Shown here: one piece after another, positions 23,200-31,898 of the stretch
Numbering within the stretch: the stretch's first letter is position 1
Layout of the letters: each line of letters starts with the position of its first letter
Assembly (NCBI GenBank): GCA_944326675.1
Contig: CALVET010000061.1
Location: 1 to 44,486 of the forward strand
Direction: 5' to 3'
DNA: 44,486 bases
Origin: Candidatus Gastranaerophilales bacterium
GTDB lineage: Bacteria; Cyanobacteriota; Vampirovibrionia; Gastranaerophilales; Gastranaerophilaceae
Position numbers and translations under genes: made by a program
The notes under the pieces: model-generated
The model's input: only the letters and a program-made list of their open reading frames with translations
Databases searched by the model: none
Told to the model about the DNA's origin: nothing

Positions 23200-23301
23200 T
23201 GTTCTTCCCTTTTAGTGATAATATCTTATATTAATTATTTTACGGTGCTCAAAAATAATTTTCAAGCACAAAAAAATATTTTTATTAACTTATGTTTATT
23301 G

Positions 23302-23307
23302 TATAAT
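23302..23307 (+). promoter_or_regulatory. -10 box of predicted leaderless lepA promoter
   Basis: A perfect TATAAT ends 7 bases before the lepA ATG and no Shine-Dalgarno intervenes. The -35 region is only T-rich. Confidence 0.5.
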
Positions 23308-23314
23308 TAATTTT

Positions 23315-25117
23315 ATGAAAAGACTTGAGAATATAAGAAATTTTAGCATAATAGCACACATTGACCACGGTAAATCTACTCTTGCAGATAGACTCCTAGA
23401 AGCTACGCATACAATATCAAAAAGAGAAATGCAGGACCAATTGCTCGATACAATGGATATCGAGCGCGAAAGAGGTATTACAATTAAACTTAATGCCGCT
23501 AAAATGAATTATAAAGCAAATGACGGCAAAGAATATATTTTAAATTTAATCGATACTCCGGGTCACGTTGATTTTTCTTATGAAGTATCTCGTTCGCTTG
23601 CTGCTTGCGAGGGTGCATTATTAATTGTTGATGCGACTCAAGGCGTCGAAGCTCAAACTTTGGCCAATGTTTATTTGGCTATGGAACAAAATCTTGAAAT
23701 AATTCCTGTTATCAATAAGATAGATTTACCTTCAGCGGATGTTGAAAGAGTTAAAAAAGAAATTGAAGATGTTTTAGGAATAGATGCTTCTATGGCAATT
23801 CCTGTTAGTGCTAAAACAGGTCAAGGAATTGAAAATGTTTTAGAAGCAATCGTTAAATACATTCCCGCTCCTTTTGATACATCTGACAAACCACTAAGGG
23901 CTTTGGTGTTTGATAGCGCGTATGATGCATATTTAGGAACAATTTGCTTTTTTAAAGTTGTGGATGGTTCAATTAAGCTTGGCGATAAAATTAAGTTTAT
24001 GGCAACAGGGCGAGAATTTGAAGTTATAGAGCTTGGTTTTTTAAATCCTCACAGAATTCAGGTTCAAGAACTTAAAACCGGAGAAGTTGGCTATTTTGCA
24101 GGTTCAATAAAAGAAATTACGCGTTTTGTCGGTGACACTATAACCCATGTTGAAAACCCTGCAAAAGAACCCTTAGAGGGATATAAAGAAGCAAAACCAA
24201 TGGTATTTTCAGGGCTATATCCCGTAAATAATGAAGATTATCAGGAATTAAAAGAAGCTCTTGAAAAACTAAAACTTTCAGACAGCTCCATAACCTATGA
24301 ACCTGAAACATCCAATGCTCTGGGCTTTGGATTTAGATGTGGTTTTTTAGGCATGCTGCATATGGAAATAGCTCAAGAACGGTTAGAAAGAGAATACGAT
24401 TTATCACTAATTACTACAGCGCCATCTGTAATATATAGAGTTTATAAGACGGATGGTTCAATGGTTGAAATAGATAACCCCTCGGAACTCCCTGCTCCGC
24501 AGTATCGTGAATATATTGAAGAACCCTATGTAAGAGTTAATATTTTCACCCCTAATGACTATGTGGGCACCTTAATGGAATTATGTCAAGATAAAAGAGG
24601 CATATTTATTAATATGCAATACATTGATGACATTAGGGTTAATTTAGAATATCAATTGCCGTTATCTGAAGTAATTACTGATTTTTATGATCAATTGAAA
24701 TCGCGCTCAAGAGGCTACGCTTCATTGGATTATGAATTTTGTGATTATAAAAAATCAGATTTAGTTAAAATGGATATTTTATTGGCTAATGAAATAGTAG
24801 ACGCTTTATCTGTAATTTGTCATAAAGATAGTGCTTATAATATTGGTCAAAAATTAACCAATAAATTAAAAGAAATTATTCCAAGACAAATGTTTGAAGT
24901 TGCAATTCAAGCAGCAATTGGCGGGAGAGTTATTGCAAGAACAAATATTAAAGCACTAAGAAAATCCGTATTAGATAAATGTTATGGTGGTGATATTTCA
25001 AGAAAAAGAAAACTCTTAGAAAAACAAAAACGTGGTAAAAAGCGTATGAAGTCAGTGGGTAGAGTCGAAATTCCACAAGAAGCATTTATGGCAGTTTTAT
25101 CATTAAATGAAGAATAA
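23315..25117 (+). CDS. lepA: elongation factor 4 (LepA) GTPase
   Basis: 600 residues. G1 AHIDHGKST at 14-22, G2/switch I with RERGIT, G3 DTPGHVDF, G4 NKIDLP, then EF-G-like domains and the LepA-only C-terminal domain rich in Lys/Arg ([20 protein letters not shown] split about 568-587, then [15 protein letters not shown]). LepA acts on ribosomes in back-translocation or biogenesis. The full family length is present. Confidence 0.97.
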   Translation: MKRLENIRNFSIIAHIDHGKSTLADRLLEATHTISKREMQDQLLDTMDIERERGITIKLNAAKMNYKANDGKEYILNLIDTPGHVDFSYEVSRSLAACEGALLIVDATQGVEAQTLANVYLAMEQNLEIIPVINKIDLPSADVERVKKEIEDVLGIDASMAIPVSAKTGQGIENVLEAIVKYIPAPFDTSDKPLRALVFDSAYDAYLGTICFFKVVDGSIKLGDKIKFMATGREFEVIELGFLNPHRIQVQELKTGEVGYFAGSIKEITRFVGDTITHVENPAKEPLEGYKEAKPMVFSGLYPVNNEDYQELKEALEKLKLSDSSITYEPETSNALGFGFRCGFLGMLHMEIAQERLEREYDLSLITTAPSVIYRVYKTDGSMVEIDNPSELPAPQYREYIEEPYVRVNIFTPNDYVGTLMELCQDKRGIFINMQYIDDIRVNLEYQLPLSEVITDFYDQLKSRSRGYASLDYEFCDYKKSDLVKMDILLANEIVDALSVICHKDSAYNIGQKLTNKLKEIIPRQMFEVAIQAAIGGRVIARTNIKALRKSVLDKCYGGDISRKRKLLEKQKRGKKRMKSVGRVEIPQEAFMAVLSLNEE

Positions 25118-25134
25118 ATTGTTTTTAAAATTAT

Positions 25135-25162
25135 AAAAGTCCGAAGAATTTCGGACTTTTTT
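25135..25162 (+). terminator. lepA terminator
   Basis: AAAAGTCCGAA/TTCGGACTTTT stem with a 4-base loop followed by T's, 18 bases after the lepA stop. It also ends in T on the other strand. Confidence 0.85.
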
Positions 25163-25222
25163 GCATAAAGAAAATGGGAGCATAAGCCCCCAAGATATCA
25201 AAACACAAAAAATAACATAAAT

Positions 25223-27418
25223 TTAATCAACTCTATCAGTTATGCATCGAACTGAAAGTGCTTCAAGATTGTAAGTGGTAGAATAAGACCAAGTTGAACC
25301 ACTTAAATAATAATGGTAAGAACTATTAATATTTGATGTATTTTGTGTCCATATATAACTAGGATAACAATTATCTGAATAAGTCCCCTTGCACCCGTAT
25401 TGCGTGTAACACATTGGCCAATTGTAGCTTGAACTGGTTGTATTACTACAAATTTGTAATCCATATATATCAGCATAATTTGCTGAATATGTTTGATACC
25501 AATTTTTCATTTCAGAATATTTGGGTAGTCTCCAAGTTTTGTTTCCTGCAGTATATTGGCTGCATATTTCTTTTGCAGCTTCAAAATTGCATACTGTTCT
25601 ATTACATCCGCTATATCCATTATAAAATGCATTACAATAGCTACTATAAGCAGTGCGACCCTGCCAACAGCATTTAATTGATGTACAAGTACCGTTAAGT
25701 GGAAGTATTGTAACAGTTGATGGTATTGGTAGACCATTATCTCCCATATTATATTTTGTTACATAAAACTTATCTACAGGAAGTGCATTTTCTAACGATT
25801 TTACACATTTACCCGTTCCTCTATGAAATTCATATCCAGTTTGACACAAGTGGCACAATTGATCATCGCAAAGACTGCAGTTTGGGTATTTATTAGAACA
25901 ATCAAGACAATCATTATTGCTTTTATATGTACCCGCAGGGCATGTATTTGATTCTTGTGCTACGCAACGAACCGACATAGCATTTCTTTTGTAATCGGTA
26001 GAATAATTCCAACTTGAACCATTTAAATAATAAAAATACGCATAATCATTAGTATTGTTATTTCTAGTCCACAAGTAGCCTGGATTGCATGACAAAGTTC
26101 CAATATATGAGTAATTTACATAATTTCCGCAATTACTTTGTGTATAACAACGGGACCAATTTTTAGAGGAACCGGTTGTATTACTGCATAACTGAAGCCC
26201 GTTAGCTGACATTAGGGCAGAGTATGAGTACCAACTGCTCATTTCAGAATATGCAGGCAATCTCCAATTAAAACCATCTAGATTAAATCGTGCGCAAACT
26301 TCTCTTGCTGCATCCCAGTTGCATACTGTTCTTTTGCAACCGCTATATCCACCGTTTTCTGCATCACAATAGCTACTGTATGCAGTTTGACCTTGCCAGC
26401 AGCATTTTCCGTTTGTAGGGCATTTTTCATTATAATTTAGCAGAGTAATAGTCGAGGGAATAGGAAGCTCATCTCTATCACCCATGTTATATTTTGTTAC
26501 ATATAGATTTCCGACTTTCATTGTAAGTGGAGATAAGCTTTCACATTGACCATTTGAAAAATTAAAATTTTCCTTACATTTAGTACATCCAGTTGAATCA
26601 CATTCGGCGCAATTTCTCCATTTTTCGCTACATGACACTTGCTGACCGCCTGAACAATAATAACCTGTCGGACAGCTTGTGCAAGCGCTTTGATCTTCAG
26701 TTGGATATTCATTATCAGGACAAGTTGAACATTGCGATGTATTACCTTGTGAATAAGTTCCTTCGGGGCATTTGGTTTCTATACCGTCTACACAATATGA
26801 CCCAGCTGGACATGGAGCGCAAATATGGGATTTACCTAAAACTCCTCCAAGGTTTTCTTCAATTTTTGGTGCAGTGGTGCCGGAACATTTTACCTGTGTA
26901 TCTTGATTACATATATATCCTTTAGGACATTCTACACAAGCAGTTTTATCATCATTAGGCCAATAACCTATTTCACAATACTTACATTCTTTTCCGTTAT
27001 CTGAATATTTTCCGTTAGGACACGCTATACACGTACTATCAACCAACCTATAACCATTTTTACATTGTATACAAGCAGTATTAGTAAATTTAATACAATT
27101 AGGATATTCACTTGCAGGGCATTCTTTGCAAGTACAATTTGTTGAATCCTGACATTGACCCTCTGGACATGTTTTAGCGCAACTTAAACACTCGCTTGAT
27201 GTACATAATAAACAATCAGATGAAAATTTTGAACTGCAATCAGCACTTATTGAAGGGGTGTTTCCGCTGCCTCCTCCAAAACCAAAAACACTAGATGAGA
27301 ATTTTTTAGTAATCAAAGGTGCAAAAGCTGCTGTAATACAAGAAATTACAATTAATGAAATTAATAATTCCACCATAGAAAAGCCAAATTTACGGCATAA
27401 AAATAATTTGTGTTTCAT
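25223..27418 (-). CDS. prepilin-like cysteine-rich surface protein with duplicated DUF1566-like domain
   Basis: 731 residues. The N-terminus has a class III/type IV prepilin leader: a short basic leader, cleavage after G12, mature F13 with Glu at +5 (E17), then a hydrophobic helix (VELLISLIVISCITAAFAPL). Residues 61-292 and 493-540 are cysteine-rich repeats spaced like furin/TNFR/GCC2-type modules (C-P-x-G-x-Y-x-C). Residues about 296-487 and 548-727 are two copies of one domain with KYNMGD, LPIPST, CCWQG-TAYSSYC, GYSGC-RTVCN, WRLP-YSEM and a C-terminal SVRC, resembling the DUF1566/FISUMP class. It is probably displayed on a pseudopilus as an adhesin; binding partner unknown. GGGGAA precedes the ATG. 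A divergent XRE regulator shares its operator. Confidence 0.8.
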   Translation of the reverse strand: MKHKLFLCRKFGFSMVELLISLIVISCITAAFAPLITKKFSSSVFGFGGGSGNTPSISADCSSKFSSDCLLCTSSECLSCAKTCPEGQCQDSTNCTCKECPASEYPNCIKFTNTACIQCKNGYRLVDSTCIACPNGKYSDNGKECKYCEIGYWPNDDKTACVECPKGYICNQDTQVKCSGTTAPKIEENLGGVLGKSHICAPCPAGSYCVDGIETKCPEGTYSQGNTSQCSTCPDNEYPTEDQSACTSCPTGYYCSGGQQVSCSEKWRNCAECDSTGCTKCKENFNFSNGQCESLSPLTMKVGNLYVTKYNMGDRDELPIPSTITLLNYNEKCPTNGKCCWQGQTAYSSYCDAENGGYSGCKRTVCNWDAAREVCARFNLDGFNWRLPAYSEMSSWYSYSALMSANGLQLCSNTTGSSKNWSRCYTQSNCGNYVNYSYIGTLSCNPGYLWTRNNNTNDYAYFYYLNGSSWNYSTDYKRNAMSVRCVAQESNTCPAGTYKSNNDCLDCSNKYPNCSLCDDQLCHLCQTGYEFHRGTGKCVKSLENALPVDKFYVTKYNMGDNGLPIPSTVTILPLNGTCTSIKCCWQGRTAYSSYCNAFYNGYSGCNRTVCNFEAAKEICSQYTAGNKTWRLPKYSEMKNWYQTYSANYADIYGLQICSNTTSSSYNWPMCYTQYGCKGTYSDNCYPSYIWTQNTSNINSSYHYYLSGSTWSYSTTYNLEALSVRCITDRVD
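25560..26360 (-). repeat. coding-level duplication inside the surface protein
   Basis: The segment encoding the RTVCN...SGC part of domain copy 2 (about 25590-25625) and copy 1 (about 26320-26355) share near-identical runs such as GCATACTGTTCT and CCGCTATATCCA. The two repeat units start about 750 bases apart. Confidence 0.7.
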
Positions 27419-27438
27419 AATTCCCCAAAATATATAAT

Positions 27439-27465
27439 TTATAAGTTATATATTATAACTTATAA
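27439..27465. promoter_or_regulatory. operator O1, perfect 12-3-12 palindrome
   Basis: TTATAAGTTATA, centre TAT, TATAACTTATAA. It lies between the pilin-like gene and xre and covers the -10 of the pilin-like gene promoter. Its outer half-site TTATAAGT recurs at O2. Confidence 0.75.
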
Positions 27466-27487
27466 CACTCTTAAATTTATAAGTCAA
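27459..27487 (-). promoter_or_regulatory. promoter of the pilin-like surface gene
   Basis: On the minus strand TTGACT (27487-27482), 17-base spacer, TATAAG (27464-27459). Both hexamers are 5/6 matches, and both overlap operator half-sites (O2 left half and O1 right half). Confidence 0.65.
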
Positions 27488-27499
27488 TATTTATATACT
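27471..27499 (+). promoter_or_regulatory. predicted leaderless promoter of the XRE gene
   Basis: TTAAAT (27471-27476), 17-base spacer, TATACT (27494-27499), then 7 bases to ATG 27507. It is fully covered by operator O2. Confidence 0.5.
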
Positions 27500-27504
27500 T
27501 ATAA
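27477..27504. promoter_or_regulatory. operator O2, inverted TTATAAGT half-sites
   Basis: TTATAAGT (27477-27484) and ACTTATAA (27497-27504), 12 bases apart and ending 2 bases before the xre ATG. They are the same half-sites as in O1, so four copies lie within 66 bases. Confidence 0.65.
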
Positions 27505-27506
27505 AT

Positions 27507-27731
27507 ATGGATAAGGATGTTTTATTAAAAAAATTTGGCAAAAATGTTAAAATTGAACGCATTAAAAAAGATTTAACGCAAGAACAATTAGCTGAAATAA
27601 TGAATGTATCACAAAACTACATTGCTAATATTGAGCGTGGTAAAGCAAATATGTCATTAGCAAAAATTTATGAACTATCTAAATTTTTAAATGTTAATAT
27701 TGAAAAATTACTTATTTTTAACGAGAATTAA
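27507..27731 (+). CDS. small XRE-family helix-turn-helix regulator
   Basis: 74 residues, essentially one HTH_3 domain: KRIKKDL-TQEQLAEIMNVSQNYIANIERGKANMS with the recognition helix at about 33-44. There is no sensor domain. It is divergent from the pilin-like gene, and its own -10 and start lie inside an operator carrying the same half-sites as the pilin promoter. Autorepression plus control of the surface protein is the likely role. Its last 14 bases overlap the convergent Nudix gene. Confidence 0.88.
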   Translation: MDKDVLLKKFGKNVKIERIKKDLTQEQLAEIMNVSQNYIANIERGKANMSLAKIYELSKFLNVNIEKLLIFNEN

Positions 27732-28296
27732 TTCTTAAAAGCGCATAATAAACTCCGCATACTAATGCGGCAGCAACTGATATTTCATTTTGGTTTATTG
27801 TTTTTAAATATTTATCGACGCCGTTGACAGGAATAAAAAGACGCTCAAGAATTATACCGCCATCTGAAACGGGTTTTTGAATTAAATTATATGAATTACA
27901 AACTGCAGTAACATAAGTTATTGTTTCGCTTGATAGACCTGCGCTTGTAGATGAATTTTTTAACTCTATATATAATTCATCAGCCTGAAGCCCTGCTTCT
28001 TCTAAAAGCTCTTTTTTAGCACATTCCAATAAAGTTTCATCTTTATCTATATCAGCAATTAGCCCCGCCGGAGATTCAAGGCAATATTTTGCTTTTTTTT
28101 CATTTGAAATCGGGGGTCTGTTTGTTTTAATGAATAAAAAATTATATTCACCGTTAATTTTGACTAAAGTTGTTATTGCAACTGCGCTATCAAGATTAGG
28201 TTTATCATTTGTTCTTTTTACATAATACCAATCATGGCCTGATGGTGAAATTGCAGATTTAAAATCAAGAAATTTTGTTGAATTAATTATTGCCAA
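27718..28296 (-). CDS. Nudix hydrolase (ADP-ribose pyrophosphatase-like)
   Basis: 192 residues. The Nudix box is present in modified form: PAGLIADIDKDETLLECAKK then ELLEEAGL (about 74-101), i.e. G-x8-E-x7-K-E-L-L-E-E-A-G-L, with Lys for the usual Arg and a longer first gap. The start is TTG at 28296, supported by AAGGAA 7 bases upstream and overlap with the thiamine gene. Likely a nucleoside-diphosphate-X pyrophosphatase. The substrate is unknown. Confidence 0.82.
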   Translation of the reverse strand: MAIINSTKFLDFKSAISPSGHDWYYVKRTNDKPNLDSAVAITTLVKINGEYNFLFIKTNRPPISNEKKAKYCLESPAGLIADIDKDETLLECAKKELLEEAGLQADELYIELKNSSTSAGLSSETITYVTAVCNSYNLIQKPVSDGGIILERLFIPVNGVDKYLKTINQNEISVAAALVCGVYYALLRINSR

Positions 28297-29311
28297 AGTT
28301 TAATTCCTTATTAAAAATATTAACTGTTCTATTGACGTCATTTGAATTCATTAATGCTCTTATAACAGCAATTCGTGCAGCACCCGCCTTAACTACATCA
28401 GCCACATTATTTTCATCAATTGAACCTATTGCATAAAAAGGTATTTTAATATTATTTTTAACCCAATTAACATATTCAAGCCCGACGGGGTCAGCGTTTG
28501 GCTTTGTCGGAGTTTTAAAGACAGGTCCTACCCCAATATAGTCTGCACCGTTGTCTTGCGCTTCAATAGCGTCCTGAGGCTTGTGGGTAGAAATTCCGAT
28601 TATTTTGTCATCTCCTAAAATTTTTCTTGCTGATAATATATCAATATCATCTTGACCCAAATGCACGCCATCAGCATCTACAATTTTTGCAATATCAACT
28701 CTGTCGTTTATGATTAAAAGTGCATTATACATGGAGCATAATTGGCGCAATTTCTTAGCTGTTTTAATCATGTATCGGGCAGATTTATTTTTTTCTCTAT
28801 ATTGAATTAATTTAACACCCGCATTTAGAATTTGAGCAACTTTATCGATAAAATCATCTTCATTTTCAATATTATTTTGAGATGTTATAAGATAAATATT
28901 TTTATCATCTAATAATGCTTGTTTAATATTTGTTCTTTTTTCTTTATAGATTATATCCATAATTTCTTTTTCTATTTCATACATTTTATATCTGTATTTA
29001 TCATCCAAAGAACCATATTCGCTTAGTACTCTAAGTGCTTGCTGGGTCCTTTTGATATTTGCTTTTAATACATCAGTTTTATTTTCTGTTTTTGATATAT
29101 TTTCGATATCTGTACCAATATCGTTTTTTGTGTCTCTTGAATTTATGAGATTTATATAATCTCCCTCAAAATACATTGTAATTCGATGACGTAAATTTTT
29201 CAATTCAGCAGAAAGTTTTTTATTATTTAAAATAAACCTGACATACTCTTCAACACTTCTTAGGCCTTCACTGGCTCGATTTAAATTTGCGTCTATTATT
29301 CTAAAATACAT
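28283..29311 (-). CDS. thiE: ThiD2-ThiE fusion: thiamine phosphate synthase with N-terminal ThiD2 domain
   Basis: 342 residues. Residues about 1-125 (YFRIIDANLNRASEGLRSVEEYVRF...) match the ThiD2 domain found fused to ThiE in cyanobacteria and some deep-branching bacteria, where it phosphorylates HMP-phosphate. Residues about 130-335 are the ThiE barrel: NIYLITS, GVKLIQYREKNKSARYM, LLIINDRVDIA, ADGVHLGQDD, IGISTHKPQDAIEA, YIGVGPVFKTPTKPNA and AIGSIDENNV. It couples HMP-PP and thiazole phosphate into thiamine phosphate. No TPP riboswitch is visible upstream. AGGG precedes the ATG. Confidence 0.9.
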   Translation of the reverse strand: MYFRIIDANLNRASEGLRSVEEYVRFILNNKKLSAELKNLRHRITMYFEGDYINLINSRDTKNDIGTDIENISKTENKTDVLKANIKRTQQALRVLSEYGSLDDKYRYKMYEIEKEIMDIIYKEKRTNIKQALLDDKNIYLITSQNNIENEDDFIDKVAQILNAGVKLIQYREKNKSARYMIKTAKKLRQLCSMYNALLIINDRVDIAKIVDADGVHLGQDDIDILSARKILGDDKIIGISTHKPQDAIEAQDNGADYIGVGPVFKTPTKPNADPVGLEYVNWVKNNIKIPFYAIGSIDENNVADVVKAGAARIAVIRALMNSNDVNRTVNIFNKELNFGNN

Positions 29312-29380
29312 AAATATTGCCCTATTGAATATATATATCAGATTATAGCGAAAGCAGATAAAATTTAATAGTCTTAATTT

Positions 29381-29947
29381 ATGAATGAAGAAAAATTAGA
29401 AACAATTAAAAGAGCAATAAAATCTGATAAATTAGCTTTAATTGAACTTATAAAACAAGAACAAAATAACATTTATTCTACATTGTTTTATCTTAAAAAA
29501 GATGAAAATGATATTGCTGATATAATGCAAGACGTATTAATCAAATTAAGCAAAAAAATTACGCAATTGAAAAATCCCAAATATTTTAAAACATGGCTTA
29601 ATCAAATAATATTAAATTCATATTATGACTATTTAAGAAAAAATAAGAAAAAATCAACAGAAATACCACTGATAAGAAATGATGATTCGGCAGCGATTGA
29701 AGTACCTGATTATGATTCAAATCCACAAGAAACAATATTAAATAATGAATTAGATTTAATAATCAAAACATCAATCGAAAACCTTCCTTTGCACTATAAA
29801 ATCCCAATAACATTAAGAGAAATCCAAGGGCTGAGCTATGATGAAATTTCAGATATTACAAATACTACAATAGGAACGGTAAAATCTCGTATTGCAAGGG
29901 CAAGAGCAATAATAAAAGATGATATAAACAAATATTCAAGGGGTTAA
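29381..29947 (+). CDS. ECF-type RNA polymerase sigma factor
   Basis: 188 residues. Sigma region 2 is at about 25-90 (DENDIADIMQDVLIKLSKKI ... FKTWLNQIILNSYYDYLRK). Region 4 is at about 130-185 (LPLHYKIPITLREIQGLSYDE then TIGTVKSRIARARAII). There is no region 1 or 3. It is followed by a small gene one base downstream that is probably its anti-sigma partner. Target promoters are unknown. Confidence 0.9.
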   Translation: MNEEKLETIKRAIKSDKLALIELIKQEQNNIYSTLFYLKKDENDIADIMQDVLIKLSKKITQLKNPKYFKTWLNQIILNSYYDYLRKNKKKSTEIPLIRNDDSAAIEVPDYDSNPQETILNNELDLIIKTSIENLPLHYKIPITLREIQGLSYDEISDITNTTIGTVKSRIARARAIIKDDINKYSRG

Positions 29948-29948
29948 T

Positions 29949-30281
29949 ATGATTTCAACAAGTTCACTTGAAGATAAAATAAATGAATATTACGATGAGC
30001 AGATGAACTCATCGCAATTAATCAGTTATGAAGCAAGAGTTGCAAATTCATTGCTTATAAAAGAATATACCTATCAAAAATGTTTTGAATTCTATAAAAT
30101 TTCAAATTCAATTAAAAAAACAAAATTTAAACTTGAAGAAAAAGCAAAAATAACAACCGAAAATATACTTGTAAATATTCAAGATGAGCTATTCTTCAAT
30201 ATTGATTCCGTTTTTCTTAAGCGTGTCTATAAACATCTGCGCAGCTTTTTTTTGAACATCGGGAGGAACAACACGAAGTAA
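29949..30281 (+). CDS. small hydrophilic protein, candidate zinc-less anti-sigma factor
   Basis: 110 residues, placed one base after the sigma gene with AAGGGG before its ATG. The N-terminus (LEDKINEYYDEQM...YEARVANS) resembles the start of anti-sigma zf-HC2-like domains but lacks the His/Cys ligands and has no transmembrane helix, so it would be cytoplasmic. The last 93 bases are antisense to the 3' end of a conserved convergent gene, so the C-terminal ~30 residues may be a recent extension. The role comes from context only. Confidence 0.55.
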   Translation: MISTSSLEDKINEYYDEQMNSSQLISYEARVANSLLIKEYTYQKCFEFYKISNSIKKTKFKLEEKAKITTENILVNIQDELFFNIDSVFLKRVYKHLRSFFLNIGRNNTK

Positions 30282-30512
30282 TTCAACCGTTCTTGATATA
30301 ACAGGATCTTTATCATACCATCGCGCACCGCCATTAATAGGTTTAACCAGTTGATAGAACTTTTCTATAGCTTCTTTGGAAACTTTTTTTTCAATAGAAT
30401 TTAAAAATTCGTTTGCTTGTTCTCTAAGTTCTGTTTGATAATCTCTCAGCATATTAATAACTTTTAATAAGAGAGGATCATGGTCATACCATCTTTTATA
30501 TTCTTGTGCCAT
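30189..30512 (-). CDS. conserved small protein with internal RWYD-DP duplication
   Basis: 107 residues from ATG 30512, chosen because GGAG lies 8 bases upstream. The protein is two copies of one ~45-residue unit: KRWYDHDPLLLKVINMLR followed by a helical stretch, then ARWYDKDPVISRTVELLR followed by a similar helix. It overlaps the murA 3' end by 17 bases, so it is translated from the murA message. I do not recognise the family. It looks soluble and helical. Confidence 0.7.
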   Translation of the reverse strand: MAQEYKRWYDHDPLLLKVINMLRDYQTELREQANEFLNSIEKKVSKEAIEKFYQLVKPINGGARWYDKDPVISRTVELLRVVPPDVQKKAAQMFIDTLKKNGINIEE

Positions 30513-31812
30513 TTGTTTCTCCGGTTCTAACATCTGTCTGATTATCCGATGTTCTTACGACATCCAAATTTAAACCTCTAAGCTTTTCAACAAAATTTTC
30601 ATATCCCCTGTCGATATGGTTTAATCCGCTTATTTCTGTTTCACCGCGCGCCATGACTGCAGCTGTAACTAGTGCAGCACCTGCTCTAAGGTCTGTTGAT
30701 TGAACCTGTGTACCTGCAAGACAATCAACACCTTTAATTATTGCATGTTTTTTGTTTACAATTATATTTGCGCCCATTTTCCAAAGTTCGGGAATGTGCA
30801 TAAATCTGTTTTCATAAAGACTTTCTGTTACAACAGAAATTCCGTCTGCGCAACATAAAAGCGCCATGGCAAGTGCTTGAAGGTCGGTTGGAAAACCGGG
30901 ATAAGGTTGTGTAATGAAGTTCATTGCTTTAAGTCTTTGATTATTTGAAACCTTCATCGTATTTGGGTCAATTAATTTTATTTTTGCGCCCATTTCAAGA
31001 AGTTTTCCCGTAAATAAAGTAAGGTGATTTGGAAAGATGTTTCTAATTATACCTTGACCCCTTGAAGCAATAATTATACTCATATATGTACCTGCTTCAA
31101 TTCTATCGGGTAAAGTTGTATATTCGCAGCCTCTTAAATCAGATTGTTTAACTCCAGTTATAACAATTTGATTAGTTCCAGCACCTTCAATTTTTGCACC
31201 CATTGACTTAAGAAAGTTTGCCAAATCGACAATTTCTGGTTCTTGAGCAGCGTTTTGAATAATAGTATCGCCTTCAGCCAAAACTGCAGCCATCATGACA
31301 TTCTCTGTAGCACCAACAGAAGGTATATCAAAACAAACAGTTGAACCTGATAATTTAGCTGCCTTTGCAACAACATATCCATCATCAATTTCACATTTAC
31401 AACCCAATGTTTCAAGTCCTTTGATGTGAAAATTAACTCTTCTTTCACCAATTTTACACCCGCCGGGGAGTGCAACTTTTGCTTGTTTTAATCTTCCAAC
31501 CAGAGCGCCTAAAACACAAAAACTTGCTCGCATCTTTGAAACAAATTCTTTTGAAGCGGTGCAATTGGTAAGGTTTGATGAATCAATTTCAACTTTTTTT
31601 AATTCTTTATCATAGCTACATTTTGCACCAAGCTCTGATAAAACTTCTAACATTATTTCAACATCAGATAAACAAGGAACGTTATATATAACACAGGTGT
31701 CATTACACAAAAGTGAAGCCGCCATTAACTTTAAAACGGAATTTTTTGCACCGCTAATGGAAACTTCGCCTTTTGTTGGAATTTGACCTTTTACAATTAA
31801 TTTTTCACCCAA
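30496..31812 (-). CDS. murA: UDP-N-acetylglucosamine 1-carboxyvinyltransferase MurA
   Basis: 438 residues. It catalyses the first committed step of peptidoglycan synthesis. Catalytic C119 lies in LPGGCKIGERRV, with K23 in SGAKNSVLK and the MRASF segment near 94. The start is TTG at 31812 with AAAAGGG about 8 bases upstream. The C119 form is the fosfomycin-sensitive type. Downstream it overlaps a small duplicated-motif protein; yidC lies upstream on the same strand, beyond an 86-base gap. Confidence 0.95.
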   Translation of the reverse strand: MGEKLIVKGQIPTKGEVSISGAKNSVLKLMAASLLCNDTCVIYNVPCLSDVEIMLEVLSELGAKCSYDKELKKVEIDSSNLTNCTASKEFVSKMRASFCVLGALVGRLKQAKVALPGGCKIGERRVNFHIKGLETLGCKCEIDDGYVVAKAAKLSGSTVCFDIPSVGATENVMMAAVLAEGDTIIQNAAQEPEIVDLANFLKSMGAKIEGAGTNQIVITGVKQSDLRGCEYTTLPDRIEAGTYMSIIIASRGQGIIRNIFPNHLTLFTGKLLEMGAKIKLIDPNTMKVSNNQRLKAMNFITQPYPGFPTDLQALAMALLCCADGISVVTESLYENRFMHIPELWKMGANIIVNKKHAIIKGVDCLAGTQVQSTDLRAGAALVTAAVMARGETEISGLNHIDRGYENFVEKLRGLNLDVVRTSDNQTDVRTGETNGTRI

Positions 31813-31898
31813 AGCAATAACCCTTTTCTAACTGATTTTAGTACAAATTATTGATTTTTTAAAGTATAAGTTTAAAAAATAAAATTTTTGTAGGATAT

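Noticed and set aside
27718-28296. Nudix gene as a pseudogene because of the altered Nudix box
   Set aside because: The catalytic E-L-x-E-E-A-G-L part is intact, length is normal and the TTG start has a good ribosome site; a longer first gap occurs in ADP-ribose pyrophosphatase-like members.
29312-29380. TPP riboswitch upstream of the thiamine gene
   Set aside because: The gap to the divergent sigma gene is 69 bases and has no CUGAGA/thi-box sequence.
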